Counted from the stretch's first letter, positions 39,345 to 48,001 are shown. The stretch: 64,000 bases of DNA from Caenispirillum bisanense (GCF_900230255.1 NZ_OCNJ01000007.1:1-64000); one strand, 5' to 3'. The notes: generated from the letters alone by a model not told the origin. Program-made: numbers and translations.

Positions 39345-40148
39345 ATGGCTTTGCGTTCCCCCAACCTGAACGTCATGGTCAACGCCGCCAAGAAGGCGGC
39401 GCGGTCCATGGTGCGCGACTTCGGTGAAGTCGAACAGCTGCAGGTGTCCCTGAAGGGCCCGAGCGATTTCGTCTCCGCCGCCGACGTCCGCGCCGAGAAG
39501 GTCCTGCGTGCCGAACTGGGCAAGGCCCGGCCCGGCTGGGGCTTTCTGGGCGAGGAAGGCGGCGAGACGCCGGCCGACGAAGGCGCGCTCGGGCACCGGT
39601 GGATCGTCGACCCGATCGACGGCACCACCAACTTCATCCACGGCATGCCGCACTTCGCGATCTCCATCGGCCTGGAACGGGCCGGGGAGCTGATCGCGGG
39701 CGTCATCTACAACCCCATCACCGACGAGCTGTTCTTCGCCGAGAAGGGCGGCGGCGCGTTCCTGAACGAGCGCCGCCTGCGCGTCGCCGGCCGTCAGCGG
39801 CTGGACCACGCGGTCATCGGCACCGGCATCCCGCACCTGGGGCGCGGCGAGCACGGCCCCTACCTGCGTGAACTGGCGCACGTCATGACCCACACGGCGG
39901 GCATCCGCCGCCTGGGCTCGGCGGCGCTGGACCTCGCCTATGTGGCGGCCGGGCGCTACGACGGCTTCTGGGAACACGGCCTGAAGCCGTGGGACGTGGC
40001 CGCGGGCATCCTGATCATCAAGGAAGCGGGCGGCTTCGTCGCCGACTTCGAGGGCAAGGGCGACCCGCTGCAGACCGGCAACATCGTCGCCGCCAACGAA
40101 AAGCTGATCGGCCCGCTGACGGACCTGATCCGCAAGGCAAACGCTTGA
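39345..40148 (+). CDS. suhB: Inositol-1-monophosphatase family protein SuhB
   Basis: 267 residues. Metal-binding motifs are GEEGGE, IVDPIDGTTNFIHGMPHFAISI (the family signature) and WEHGLKPWDVAAGILIIKEAGG. It hydrolyses inositol monophosphate or related phosphates; SuhB proteins also affect rRNA antitermination in E. coli. The efp-suhB order is common in alphaproteobacteria. Confidence 0.95.
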   Translation: MALRSPNLNVMVNAAKKAARSMVRDFGEVEQLQVSLKGPSDFVSAADVRAEKVLRAELGKARPGWGFLGEEGGETPADEGALGHRWIVDPIDGTTNFIHGMPHFAISIGLERAGELIAGVIYNPITDELFFAEKGGGAFLNERRLRVAGRQRLDHAVIGTGIPHLGRGEHGPYLRELAHVMTHTAGIRRLGSAALDLAYVAAGRYDGFWEHGLKPWDVAAGILIIKEAGGFVADFEGKGDPLQTGNIVAANEKLIGPLTDLIRKANA

Positions 40149-40282
40149 TCTTGCGCAAGGATCGGGTTCGCGCCCGGGTTGCCCCCGATGCGTGCCTTGA
40201 TATATACCGGTAGCGGATGCCCCGACGACGTATGGAGTTCGGGGCATCCGCCCGTCACCTGCGCGGAGGCAGCCGCCTGCTC

Positions 40283-41239
40283 ATGACCCGCCTGGAGCGT
40301 CCCTCCCTCACGGCCCTCGGCCTCGCCGCCGGTCTGGCCGTGTCGACTGCCGCCCTGCCGGCCCACGCCGACGGAGCCGCCGTCCAGGTGTTCCCGCAGG
40401 CCGCCGCGCCCTACGCCGGCACCGACCCCGGCCTCGCCTTTCCCGGCGCCCGGCCGCCGCAGAGCCGCCTGCTGGTGCCTGCCTCGCCCGGCAGCCTGAC
40501 TCCCCCCGCCCGCCCGACATCGCCTGCGCCGCCGCGCGCCGCCGCGCCGAAGCCGCAGAAGCCGGCCCCCGCCACCAAGCCGGCGCCGGTCGTGGCGCAG
40601 CCCAAGACGCCACCGAAGCCGACCGCGGCCCCCGTGGCCGTCGCAGCGCCGGCACAGGCTGCCCCGGTGGTCGCCGTGCCCGCGCCGGTCGCCGTGCCGG
40701 AACCGGCTCCCGCCCCGCCGCCTCCCGCCCCTGCCCCGGCGGCCCTCGGGCCCGATCAGGCGCCGCAGGAGGATCTGGTCGCCCGCGAGCCCACCCCCGC
40801 CGCCCCTGCGGCAGAGCCGCCCGCGCCCGCCACCGTCGCCCCGGCCGAACCGCCCGCTGCCCCGGCCGTGACGCCGGCCGTCGTCACTGCTGCTCCGGCA
40901 GCCCAGCCCGTGACGCCGGCCGCCGCGCCCGAGGCGCTGACCATCGCCTTCGTGCCGGCCACCGCCGATCCCGCCGCCGACAACGCCCCCGACGTGGCCC
41001 GTCTCGCCGCCGCGCTCTCCGCCGATCCGGGCGCGCGGGTGCGCCTGAACGCCTATGCGCCCGGCGGGCCGGAGGAAGAAAGCAGCAGCCGCCGCCTGTC
41101 GCTGTCGCGGGCCCTGGCGGTGCGCGCCAAACTGGTGGACGCCGGCGTGGCCTCGACCCGCATCGAGGTCCGCGCCCTCGGCAACCGCGTGCCCGACGGC
41201 CCGGCGGACCGTGTCGACGTGATCGTGCTGGAGCGCTGA
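40283..41239 (+). CDS. Exported Pro/Ala-rich protein with OmpA-like C-terminal domain
   Basis: About 318 residues. A signal peptide (ALGLAAGLAVSTAALPAHA) precedes a ~180-residue stretch of Pro/Ala/Val low complexity, then a C-terminal OmpA-like fold (about 215-318: VARLAAALSADPGARVRLNAYAPGG, RRLSLSRALAVRAKLVDAGVASTRIEVRALG). The peptidoglycan-binding Asp region is altered (NAYAPGG rather than GHTD). The start at 40283 gives a clean signal peptide; GGAGG is 13 bases upstream, so an earlier start cannot be excluded. It is 80 bp before a MotA-like gene and is probably part of the same envelope module. Confidence 0.75.
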   Translation: MTRLERPSLTALGLAAGLAVSTAALPAHADGAAVQVFPQAAAPYAGTDPGLAFPGARPPQSRLLVPASPGSLTPPARPTSPAPPRAAAPKPQKPAPATKPAPVVAQPKTPPKPTAAPVAVAAPAQAAPVVAVPAPVAVPEPAPAPPPPAPAPAALGPDQAPQEDLVAREPTPAAPAAEPPAPATVAPAEPPAAPAVTPAVVTAAPAAQPVTPAAAPEALTIAFVPATADPAADNAPDVARLAAALSADPGARVRLNAYAPGGPEEESSSRRLSLSRALAVRAKLVDAGVASTRIEVRALGNRVPDGPADRVDVIVLER

Positions 41240-41319
41240 AGGGCGCGCCGGCCACTACATCCCTGCGGGTGCCCGCCGGACGCTCCGGCCGGGCCCGTCG
41301 AAGGAAGGTCTGAGCATCC

Positions 41320-42486
41320 ATGATACGACCCAGACGATACCTGGTCCGCATCGGCGTCTTCCTCGCCGCCGTGCTCGTGGTCGCGGGGCTGCTGTTCGCG
41401 CCGCTGCTCGAAGCCTTCATGGCGAACCCGGCGCTCAACGGCCTCATCCTCGGCGTGCTGCTCATCGGCGTCGGCCTCAACATCCGGCAGGTGGTGATGC
41501 TCGGCCCCGAGGCCGACTGGATCGACGACTTCCGCCAGAACCGCACCGCCGTCGCGTCGGGCGAGGCGCCGCGCCTGCTCGCCCCCATGGCGACCATGCT
41601 CGGCCAGGGCCCGCGCGACCGTCAGGGGCGGTTCTCGCTGTCGGCGCCGGCCATGCGCTCGCTGCTCGACGGCATCGCCTCGCGCCTGGACGAAAGCCGC
41701 GAAATCAGCCGCTACTTCATCGGCCTGTCCATCTTCCTCGGCCTGCTCGGCACCTTCTGGGGCCTGATGCAGACCATCACCGCCGTCGGCGACGTCATCG
41801 GCCAGCTGAGCATCGGCGGCGCGTCGGACATGCAGGCGGTGTTCGACAACCTGAAGCAGGGGCTGGAGCAGCCGCTGCAGGGCATGGGCACGTCGTTCAG
41901 TTCCTCGCTGTTCGGCCTCGGCGGCTCGCTGGTGCTGGGTTTCGTCGACCTGCAGGCCGGCCAGGCGCAGAACGCCTTCTTCAACGACCTGGAAGACTGG
42001 CTGTCGGGCGTCACCAAGGTGAGCAGCGGCGGCGGCGGCATCGAAGCGGACACCTCGGTGCCCGTCTACATCCAGGCCCTGCTGGAGCAGACCGCCGAGT
42101 CGCTGCAGGAACTGCAGTACACTGTCTCGCGCACGGAAGAAGCCCGCACCGGCGCCAACAGCCAGCTGCGCGACCTGACCGACCGCCTGACCACGCTGAC
42201 CGACCAGATGCGCACGGAACAGACGCTGCTGCTGCGCATGGCCGAGAGCCAGCAGGAACTGCGTCCCCTGCTGCAGCGCCTGGCGGAGGCCGCGGCCACC
42301 GGCGGCTTCGGCATGGACGACGCCAGCCGCAGCCACCTGCGCAACGTCGACGTCGCCCTGCAGCGGGTGGTCGACGAACTGGCGCGCGGCCGCGAGTACA
42401 CGGTCAAGGAAGTGCGCAGCGAGATCAAGCTGCTCGCCCGCACCATCGCGGCGCTGGCCGAAGAGCCCGACCACCGCCAGTCGTAA
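41320..42486 (+). CDS. MotA/TolQ/ExbB-type proton-channel protein with coiled-coil tail
   Basis: 388 residues. TM segments lie at about 10-32, 39-58, 132-155 and 188-210. The channel motifs are IFLGLLGTFWGLMQTI and LQGMGTSFSSSLFGLGGSLVLGF. The C-terminal ~150 residues are a charged helical tail (LQELQYTVSRTEEARTG, RSEIKLLARTIAAL). It is distinct from tolQ in this window. The gene is followed after 27 bp by a MotB-like partner, so the pair forms a predicted ion-driven stator. No flagellar genes are nearby; the function is uncharacterised. Confidence 0.85.
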   Translation: MIRPRRYLVRIGVFLAAVLVVAGLLFAPLLEAFMANPALNGLILGVLLIGVGLNIRQVVMLGPEADWIDDFRQNRTAVASGEAPRLLAPMATMLGQGPRDRQGRFSLSAPAMRSLLDGIASRLDESREISRYFIGLSIFLGLLGTFWGLMQTITAVGDVIGQLSIGGASDMQAVFDNLKQGLEQPLQGMGTSFSSSLFGLGGSLVLGFVDLQAGQAQNAFFNDLEDWLSGVTKVSSGGGGIEADTSVPVYIQALLEQTAESLQELQYTVSRTEEARTGANSQLRDLTDRLTTLTDQMRTEQTLLLRMAESQQELRPLLQRLAEAAATGGFGMDDASRSHLRNVDVALQRVVDELARGREYTVKEVRSEIKLLARTIAALAEEPDHRQS

Positions 42487-42513
42487 CCGCCGCACCTCCA
42501 ACGGGGACGCCGC

Positions 42514-43689
42514 ATGGCCCTTTCCTCCCGTCGCCGCAACCGCCGCAGCCAGGACTACTGGCCGGGCTTCGTCGACGCCATGGCCCAGCTCGTCATCATC
42601 ATCATCTTCGTGCTGATGGTGTTCGTGCTGGCGCAGTTCTTCCTCGGCCAGATGCTATCCGGGCGCGAGGCGGCGCTCGAGCGCCTGAGCCGGCAGGTGG
42701 CGGAACTGAGCGACCTGCTCGCCATCGAGCGCGCCGCCAACGACGACATGCGCCTGAACGTGGAACAGTTGACCGCCCAGCTGACGGCGGCCAATGCCCA
42801 GGTGGAGAACCTGCAGGCGACCCTACGGCAGACGGCGCAGGAAACGGCGCGCCTCGACCAGCAACTGACGGAAGCGCAGGGCGCCCGCGAGGGAGACAAG
42901 GCGGAAATCGCCCGCCAGCTGAACACCATCGCCAGCCTGCAGCAGGACATCAAGGCGCTGGAGGCCCTGAAGGCCGACCTCGACCGCCAGCTGCAGGAGA
43001 TGGCCGGCAAGCTGGAGGAACGCGACGAGCAACTGGCCGGCGAGCAGCAGTTGTCCATGGAGGCGCGCGCCCACGCCGCCCTGCTGGAACAGCAGATCGA
43101 GGCGCTGAAGAACGAACTCGCCCGCCTGAACGAGACGCTCGAGGCCTCCGAAGCCCTCAGCAAGGAGCAGGAAGCGCAGATCGCCGACCTCGGCCGCCGC
43201 CTCAACCAGGCGCTGGCGTCCAAGGTGCAGGAACTGCAGCGTTATCGCTCGGAGTTCTTCGGCCGCCTGCGCGAGATCCTCGGCAACCGGTCGGGCATCC
43301 GCATCGAGGGCGACCGCTTCGTCTTCCAGTCGGAAATCCTGTTCGGCACCGGCTCGGCCACCCTCGGACTCGCCGGTGAGGAAGACCTGAAGAAGCTGGC
43401 CGCCGCCATCAAGGACATCAGCGACGAGATCCCCGACGACATCGACTGGATCCTGCGCGTCGACGGCCACACCGACCGCCGCCCCATCCGCACGCCCGAG
43501 TTCGACAACAACTGGGAGCTTTCGGCGGCGCGCGCCATCGACGTGGTGGAATTCCTCATCAGCCAGGGGGTTTCGCCGGAACGGCTGGCCGCCGCGGGCT
43601 TCGGCGAATACCAGCCGCTGGTCACCGGCGACGGCGAGGAAGCCATGGCACGCAATCGACGTATTGAACTGAAGCTCGATCAGCGCTAA
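42514..43689 (+). CDS. MotB-like OmpA-domain protein with long periplasmic coiled coil
   Basis: 391 residues. One N-terminal TM segment is preceded by FVDAMAQLVIIIIF, keeping the MotB-type proton-binding Asp. A periplasmic coiled coil of about 200 residues follows (e.g. DIKALEALKADLDRQLQEM). The C-terminal OmpA/MotB peptidoglycan-binding domain has RVDGHTDRRPIRTPEFDNNWELSAARAIDVVEFL. It pairs with the upstream MotA-like channel. The architecture recalls ZorA/ZorB stators, but no other Zorya genes are present. Confidence 0.85.
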   Translation: MALSSRRRNRRSQDYWPGFVDAMAQLVIIIIFVLMVFVLAQFFLGQMLSGREAALERLSRQVAELSDLLAIERAANDDMRLNVEQLTAQLTAANAQVENLQATLRQTAQETARLDQQLTEAQGAREGDKAEIARQLNTIASLQQDIKALEALKADLDRQLQEMAGKLEERDEQLAGEQQLSMEARAHAALLEQQIEALKNELARLNETLEASEALSKEQEAQIADLGRRLNQALASKVQELQRYRSEFFGRLREILGNRSGIRIEGDRFVFQSEILFGTGSATLGLAGEEDLKKLAAAIKDISDEIPDDIDWILRVDGHTDRRPIRTPEFDNNWELSAARAIDVVEFLISQGVSPERLAAAGFGEYQPLVTGDGEEAMARNRRIELKLDQR

Positions 43690-43732
43690 ACAGGCGTCCA
43701 ACCAATGCCTGCGCGTTTTTGCGGCACCGCCC

Positions 43733-43761
43733 TTGAAAGGGCGGACGGCCTGAGCTATACA
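43733..43761 (+). promoter_or_regulatory. Predicted housekeeping promoter of rpmE
   Basis: TTGAAA at 43733-43738 and TATACA at 43756-43761 are separated by exactly 17 bases, a near-consensus sigma-70-type promoter, 31 bases before the rpmE start codon. Confidence 0.75.
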
Positions 43762-43792
43762 ACGCGCTCTTTTCAGGACCCCGAGGCGGACG

Positions 43793-44011
43793 ATGAAGAA
43801 CGACATCCACCCCGAATACCACGAGATCACGGTCATCCAGACCGACGGCACCGAGTTCAAGACGCGTTCGACCATGAAGGGCGACACCCTGCGTCTGGAC
43901 ATCGACACCAAGTCGCATCCGGCGTGGACGGGCGTGCACCGCCTGCTCGACACCGGCGGTCAGCTGGCCAAGTTCAACAAGCGCTTCGCCAGCTTCGGCA
44001 TCAAGTCGTAA
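43793..44011 (+). CDS. rpmE: 50S ribosomal protein L31 (zinc-free type)
   Basis: 72 residues: [31 protein letters not shown], then [29 protein letters not shown], the bL31 signature. It lacks the CxxC zinc ligands of classical L31, so it is the C-minus form. It has its own near-consensus promoter and a strong terminator, so it is monocistronic. Confidence 0.96.
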   Translation: MKNDIHPEYHEITVIQTDGTEFKTRSTMKGDTLRLDIDTKSHPAWTGVHRLLDTGGQLAKFNKRFASFGIKS

Positions 44012-44047
44012 CAGGCGGACCGCCGCGGCGCCTGCGTCGCGACCGGC

Positions 44048-44085
44048 AAAAAAGCCCGTTCTTCGCGCAGGAGAACGGGCTTTTT
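44048..44085 (+). terminator. Rho-independent terminator after rpmE
   Basis: GCCCGTTCT (44054-44062) pairs with AGAACGGGC (44072-44080), followed by TTTTT; A-runs at 44048-44053 would make it work in both directions. It is one of the clearest terminators in the window. Confidence 0.92.
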
Positions 44086-44228
44086 GCACGGGCGGCGTAT
44101 AGGCGTAGCCCTGTGATCGCGGTCATTGTACAGTCGTGCGGGGGACCCCATAACGGGCTGATGGCCGAAAGGGGCCGTACACCGGTGGGCAGAAGGGCCG
44201 CGACCGGGATCAGGATGGGTCAGGCAGC

Positions 44229-46220
44229 ATGCCGGCGATCGTCAATTACGAGGTCTACGTACTCGAGGGGAAGGAGTGGTCGCTTTACGCCCGCTTCCCC
44301 GGGGACGAGCGCACCAAGGCCATCGACGAGGCGATCAACGTCGAAGGCCAGACGTCGAAGCCGACCAAGGTCATGCGCGAGACCTGGTACCCCGAGAGCA
44401 ATTCCAGCGAAGAAGCCGTCGCCTACGTCAGCCCGCGCGCCCGCAAGGCACAGGCCGAGGCGCGCGCCGCCAGCGCCCGCGCCAGCGCGCCCGGCGCCCT
44501 GGTGGGCGGCTACGGCCGCACCGATTTCGCCTGGACGGGCACCGGCGCGGCAGGCGCCACGGCACCCAAGGCCTCGGCACGGGAATTCGTGCTGCGCCTG
44601 TCCATGGTCATGGTCAGCGCCCTCATCATCGCCGTGCTCGGCACCGGTCTCGCCTCGCTGTTCGTCGGCCAGCTCGCCGGCATGGGCGTGACCATCGGCA
44701 CCAGCCTGTCGAGCCTGCTGTTCATGGTCTTCGTCGCGCTGTTCCTGCTCAGCGCCGTGCCGCTGGTCATGGCCTACGTGCCGCTCGACGGCTTCATGGA
44801 CAAGGACAAGGCCGACGACGAGGCCGAAGACCCGGCCGCCAAAGCGGCCGCCACCGCCGCCGCCGAGAAGGAACGCGACGCCAAGCGCAAGTCCAAGGCC
44901 GACCAGGACGCCGCCGCCGCCAAGGCGGAGGCCGACCGCAAGCTGGCCGAGGCCGACGCCCCCGGCCACCACGACCCCGAACTGGAAGCCCGCCAGAAGA
45001 AGGAGGCGGAAGCCGCCACCAAGGCCGCCGCCGAGGCGCGCGAGGCGCTGAAGAAGGTCGCCGTCGCCGAGGCCGACCCCGCCAAGGCCCCCAAGGCCGA
45101 AGAAGCGGCCAAGCCGGCCGAAAAGCCCGTACGCGAGGAGCCGGAACCCGATCCGGAGACGCTCAAGTACGAGCAGGACCGCGCGCGCATGATGAAGTTC
45201 CTGGGCGCGGCCGTGCGCGTGCTGCGCACCACCCATCCGCAGCTCGACGCCTTCAACAAGTTCGGCGTCAACCTCTACCTGGCCGGCGCGGCGCGGGTGC
45301 TGTGCGACCGCAACCGCCAGGACCGCCAGTTGGAGCTGCTGCGCGAGACCATCGAGGTCATCGGCACCAAGCCGGCGCTGGCGCAGTCCTTCGTCGACAA
45401 GCTCGACGAATACATGCTGGAGCCGCGCTACGTCGCCATGGCGCAGTCGGGCCGCAAGGCCATGGAGAAGTGGCTCGCCAAGGCCAACGACGCCTTCGCC
45501 GACCTCGGCACCGTCATGAAGGAATGGAACACGCCGGCCACCAAGGCCGCCGCGCCGACCATGATCACCATCGTCTTCACCGACATGGTGGGCTCCACCG
45601 ACCTGACCCATGCCGTCGGCGACGAGGCGGCGCAGGAGGCGGTGCGGGCGCACAATGCCATCGTCCGCTCCGCCCTCGCTCGCTTCGACGGCAACGAAGT
45701 GAAGCACACCGGCGACGGCATCATGGCCACCTTCCCCGTCACCGCCAACGCCGTATCGGCGGCGGTGCAGATCCAACAGGGCATCGCCGAGCACAACGAG
45801 GCGCGGCCCGACATGCCCATCAAGCTGCGCGTCGGCCTCAATTCCGGCGAGCCGATCGCCGAGGACAACGACTACTTCGGCGCCACTGTGCAGCTCGCCT
45901 CCCGCCTGTGCAACGCGGCGGACGAGCAGCAGATCGTCTGCGCCGCCATCGTGCGCGACCTGTGCGCCGGCAAGGCCTTCACCTTCAAGCCCCTCGGCCC
46001 GCTGCAGTTGAAGGGCGTGCGCGACGCCGTGGAGGCCTACGAGATCGGCTGGAGCGCCGCCGACGCCGATGCCGCCGACCCGGAGCAGACCCCCAAGGGC
46101 CGCGAGCCGGTGCCGACCGAGCCGCCGGCCCCGGCTCCGGCCGCCGCCGCCCGCAAGGCCGCCGTGGAGCGTGCCCTGCGTCCCGTCGGCAGCGCCGCCC
46201 AGCAGCCGACTCCGGGCTGA
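44229..46220 (+). CDS. Membrane class III adenylate/guanylate cyclase
   Basis: 663 residues. A novel-looking N-terminal cytoplasmic domain (1-110: NYEVYVLEGKEWSLYARFPGDERTKAI) is followed by two TM segments at about 120-142 and 158-184. Next come a very charged Ala/Lys/Glu linker (about 190-320) and a helical region. The class III cyclase domain (about 435-600) has metal-binding Asps in VFTDMVGSTDL and KHTGDGIMATF, plus GLNSGEPIAEDNDYFGATVQLASRL. It makes cAMP, or possibly cGMP. The tail is Pro/Ala-rich. No cAMP receptor is nearby. Confidence 0.9.
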   Translation: MPAIVNYEVYVLEGKEWSLYARFPGDERTKAIDEAINVEGQTSKPTKVMRETWYPESNSSEEAVAYVSPRARKAQAEARAASARASAPGALVGGYGRTDFAWTGTGAAGATAPKASAREFVLRLSMVMVSALIIAVLGTGLASLFVGQLAGMGVTIGTSLSSLLFMVFVALFLLSAVPLVMAYVPLDGFMDKDKADDEAEDPAAKAAATAAAEKERDAKRKSKADQDAAAAKAEADRKLAEADAPGHHDPELEARQKKEAEAATKAAAEAREALKKVAVAEADPAKAPKAEEAAKPAEKPVREEPEPDPETLKYEQDRARMMKFLGAAVRVLRTTHPQLDAFNKFGVNLYLAGAARVLCDRNRQDRQLELLRETIEVIGTKPALAQSFVDKLDEYMLEPRYVAMAQSGRKAMEKWLAKANDAFADLGTVMKEWNTPATKAAAPTMITIVFTDMVGSTDLTHAVGDEAAQEAVRAHNAIVRSALARFDGNEVKHTGDGIMATFPVTANAVSAAVQIQQGIAEHNEARPDMPIKLRVGLNSGEPIAEDNDYFGATVQLASRLCNAADEQQIVCAAIVRDLCAGKAFTFKPLGPLQLKGVRDAVEAYEIGWSAADADAADPEQTPKGREPVPTEPPAPAPAAAARKAAVERALRPVGSAAQQPTPG

Positions 46221-46258
46221 CCACCGCCGGCACATCGGTCCGCGCCCTGCCCTCGCCC

Positions 46259-46293
46259 GGCCGCCCCTCTTGACGGGCGGCCGACGCTTTTCC
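46259..46293 (+). terminator. Rho-independent terminator after the cyclase gene
   Basis: GGCCGCCC (46259-46266) and GGGCGGCC (46275-46282) form an 8-bp stem with an 8-base loop, followed by GACGCTTTTCC. It lies 39 bp past the cyclase stop. Confidence 0.75.
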
Positions 46294-46351
46294 ATATCCC
46301 CACCGACCGCCGGTCGCCGTCCAACGGGACCGCGGCGCTCTTTCCATCGCA

Positions 46352-46411
46352 CCGCCGATACGGGCTTCGGACGTATCGACGCCATATTGCTCTGTGGAGG
46401 ATATGACCATG
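46352..46411 (+). promoter_or_regulatory. Candidate ROSE-type RNA thermometer upstream of hsp20
   Basis: The last hairpin (46384-46404) pairs ATATTGCTC with GGAGGATAT around the ribosome-binding site. It includes the ROSE hallmark UUGCU (46387-46391) opposite the Shine-Dalgarno GGAGG (46396-46400), with the expected G-G mismatch and one bulged C. A perfect hairpin CGATACG/CGTATCG (46356-46378) precedes it. ROSE elements repress small heat-shock genes at low temperature in rhizobia and relatives. Pairing was done by eye. Confidence 0.75.
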
Positions 46412-46909
46412 CGTGCTCATGATCTCGCCCCCCTGCACCGCTTCACGGTGGGCTTCGACAACGTCGGGCGTCTGCTCGATACCGCTGCGCGCCTCGACGA
46501 CGCCGCACTGTCCTACCCGCCCTACAACATCGAGAAGCTGGGCGACGACGACTACCGGGTGACCATGGCGGTCGCCGGGTTCTCCGACGACGATCTCGAC
46601 ATCACCGTCCACGACAACACCCTCGTCATCAGCGGCCGGCTCGCCAAGCCGGACGCCGCCGACGAAGGCCGCCGCTATCTGCACCGCGGCATCGCCACCC
46701 GTGCCTTCGAGCGCCGCTTCGAACTGGCCGACCACATCAAGGTGCGCGGTGCGCGCCTGGTGAACGGCCTGCTGCACGTCGAACTGCAGCGCGAGGTGCC
46801 GGAGGAGAAGAAGCCCCGCCGCATCGCCATCAGCCGCGGCGAACCCTCGCGGGTGCTGGAGCACAAGACCGACGACGCGACCGCCGCCGGCGACCAGCAG
46901 GCGGCCTGA
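46409..46909 (+). CDS. Small heat-shock protein, Hsp20/alpha-crystallin family
   Basis: 166 residues, resembling IbpA/HspA. A short N-terminus (MRAHDLAPLHRFTVGFDNVGRLLD) precedes the alpha-crystallin domain (about 35-135) with YNIEKLGDDDYRVTMAVAGF and VRGARLVNGLLHVELQRE, and a C-terminal tail. It holds unfolding proteins during heat stress. The ATG at 46409 lies 8 bases after GGAGG; the ATG at 46403 is only 2 bases away and less likely. Expression is probably controlled by the upstream ROSE-like hairpin. Confidence 0.93.
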   Translation: MRAHDLAPLHRFTVGFDNVGRLLDTAARLDDAALSYPPYNIEKLGDDDYRVTMAVAGFSDDDLDITVHDNTLVISGRLAKPDAADEGRRYLHRGIATRAFERRFELADHIKVRGARLVNGLLHVELQREVPEEKKPRRIAISRGEPSRVLEHKTDDATAAGDQQAA

Positions 46910-46914
46910 CGCAA

Positions 46915-46950
46915 ACGGGCGGGCGCCGGATGGGCGCCCGCCCGTAGTCT
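46915..46950 (+). terminator. Terminator between hsp20 and bdhA
   Basis: ACGGGCGGGCGCC (46915-46927) pairs with GGGCGCCCGCCCGT (46932-46945) around a 4-base loop. The tail AGTCTTT is only moderately T-rich. It separates the convergent hsp20 and hydroxybutyrate dehydrogenase genes and may act in both directions. Confidence 0.7.
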
Positions 46951-46974
46951 TTGCGGTGGAGCCTCTGCGGGCCG

Positions 46975-47757
46975 TTACTGGGCGGTCCAGCCGCCGTCCA
47001 TGGGCAGCGAGGCGCCGGTGATGCCGTCCGCCGCCTCGGTGCACAGGAACACGGCGAGCGCCGCCAGGTTCTCGGGCATGACGAAGCGCTGCGACGGCTG
47101 CTTCTCGCGCACCAGGTCGCGGGCGCCTTCTTCCACGGTGCCGCCGACGGCCTCGGCGCGCTTCTCGATCTGCGCCTGCACCAGGGGCGTGCGCACCCAG
47201 CCGGGGCAGATGGCGTTGCAGGTGATGTGGCGCTGGGCGTTTTCCAGGGCCACCACCTTGGTCAGGCCGACGATGCCGTGCTTGGCCGCCACGTAGGCCG
47301 CCTTGTCGATGCTGGCGACCAGCCCGTGCACCGAGGCGACGTTGATGATGCGGCCCCAGTCGCGGCTCTGCATGCCCGGCAGGGCGGCGCGGATGGTGTG
47401 GAAGGCCGCGCTCAGGTTCACCGCGATGATGGCGTCCCACTTCTCCAGCGGGAAGTCCTGGGTCGGCGCCGTGTGCTGGATGCCGGCGTTGTTGACCAGG
47501 ATGTCGACGCCGCCGAACTCGCTCTCTGTCCGCCGCACCAGGGCGGCCGCGTCGTCGCCCTTGGCGAGGTCGGCGAACTGGTAGCCGACGCGCACGCCGC
47601 AGTCCTTTTCCATACCCGCCCGCAGCGCCTCGATCTCGTCGGGGTCGCCGAAGCCGTTGAGCATGATGTTCACGCCCTGACGGGCCAGCGCCTGCGCCAT
47701 GGCGAGGCCGATGCCGCTGGTCGAGCCGGTGATGAGCGCCGTCTTGCCTGTCAACAC
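46975..47757 (-). CDS. D-3-hydroxybutyrate dehydrogenase
   Basis: 260 residues, short-chain dehydrogenase. NAD-binding TGSTSGIGLAMAQAL, the NNAG motif in VDILVNNAGIQHTAPTQDFP, the catalytic Ser region NVASVHGLVAS and Tyr-x3-Lys in YVAAKHG are present, and TCNAICPGWVRTPLVQAQI is typical of the BdhA subgroup. It interconverts 3-hydroxybutyrate and acetoacetate, consistent with polyhydroxybutyrate metabolism, though no PHB genes are in view. Confidence 0.9.
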   Translation of the reverse strand: MLTGKTALITGSTSGIGLAMAQALARQGVNIMLNGFGDPDEIEALRAGMEKDCGVRVGYQFADLAKGDDAAALVRRTESEFGGVDILVNNAGIQHTAPTQDFPLEKWDAIIAVNLSAAFHTIRAALPGMQSRDWGRIINVASVHGLVASIDKAAYVAAKHGIVGLTKVVALENAQRHITCNAICPGWVRTPLVQAQIEKRAEAVGGTVEEGARDLVREKQPSQRFVMPENLAALAVFLCTEAADGITGASLPMDGGWTAQ

Positions 47758-47809
47758 GTCCTGGTTCTCCCCTCTGTCTGGCCGGCCCCTGGCGAGCCGG
47801 TCCGGCGGT

Positions 47810-48001
47810 TCATTTCTTGCGGAAGAAGCTTTCGGCGCCCTGGCGGGCCTGCTCCTTGCGGGCGATCACCTCGTGCACGCGGGCGATTTCGCCCTCCAGC
47901 TCGCCGATGTAGTCGCGCAAGCCCTCGACCGACATGATTTCGAGGTCGCGGGGCGCCAGCGTCGGGGGGCGCGGTTCCAGCTCGTCGGTATCGAGTGCCA
48001 T
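47810..48001 (-). CDS. DUF1192 family small protein
   Basis: 63 residues: MALDTDELEPRPPTLAPRDLEIMSVEGLRDYIGELEGEIARVHEVIARK, a coiled-coil helix, then a basic tail. It matches the DUF1192 family of alphaproteobacteria, which has no known function. It diverges from the quinone oxidoreductase gene. The ATG at 48001 begins the conserved part. Confidence 0.85.
   Translation of the reverse strand: MALDTDELEPRPPTLAPRDLEIMSVEGLRDYIGELEGEIARVHEVIARKEQARQGAESFFRKK

Noticed and set aside
40283-43689. Zorya type defence system (ZorA/ZorB-like stator)
   Set aside because: The MotA/MotB-like pair alone fits a conserved envelope module in the efp-suhB neighbourhood. No ZorC, ZorD or ZorE-like gene is adjacent, and codon use matches the core genome.
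44220-46385. 721-codon minus-strand open frame opposite the cyclase gene
   Set aside because: The plus-strand cyclase has intact catalytic motifs. The antisense frame is His/Gly-rich with no domain.
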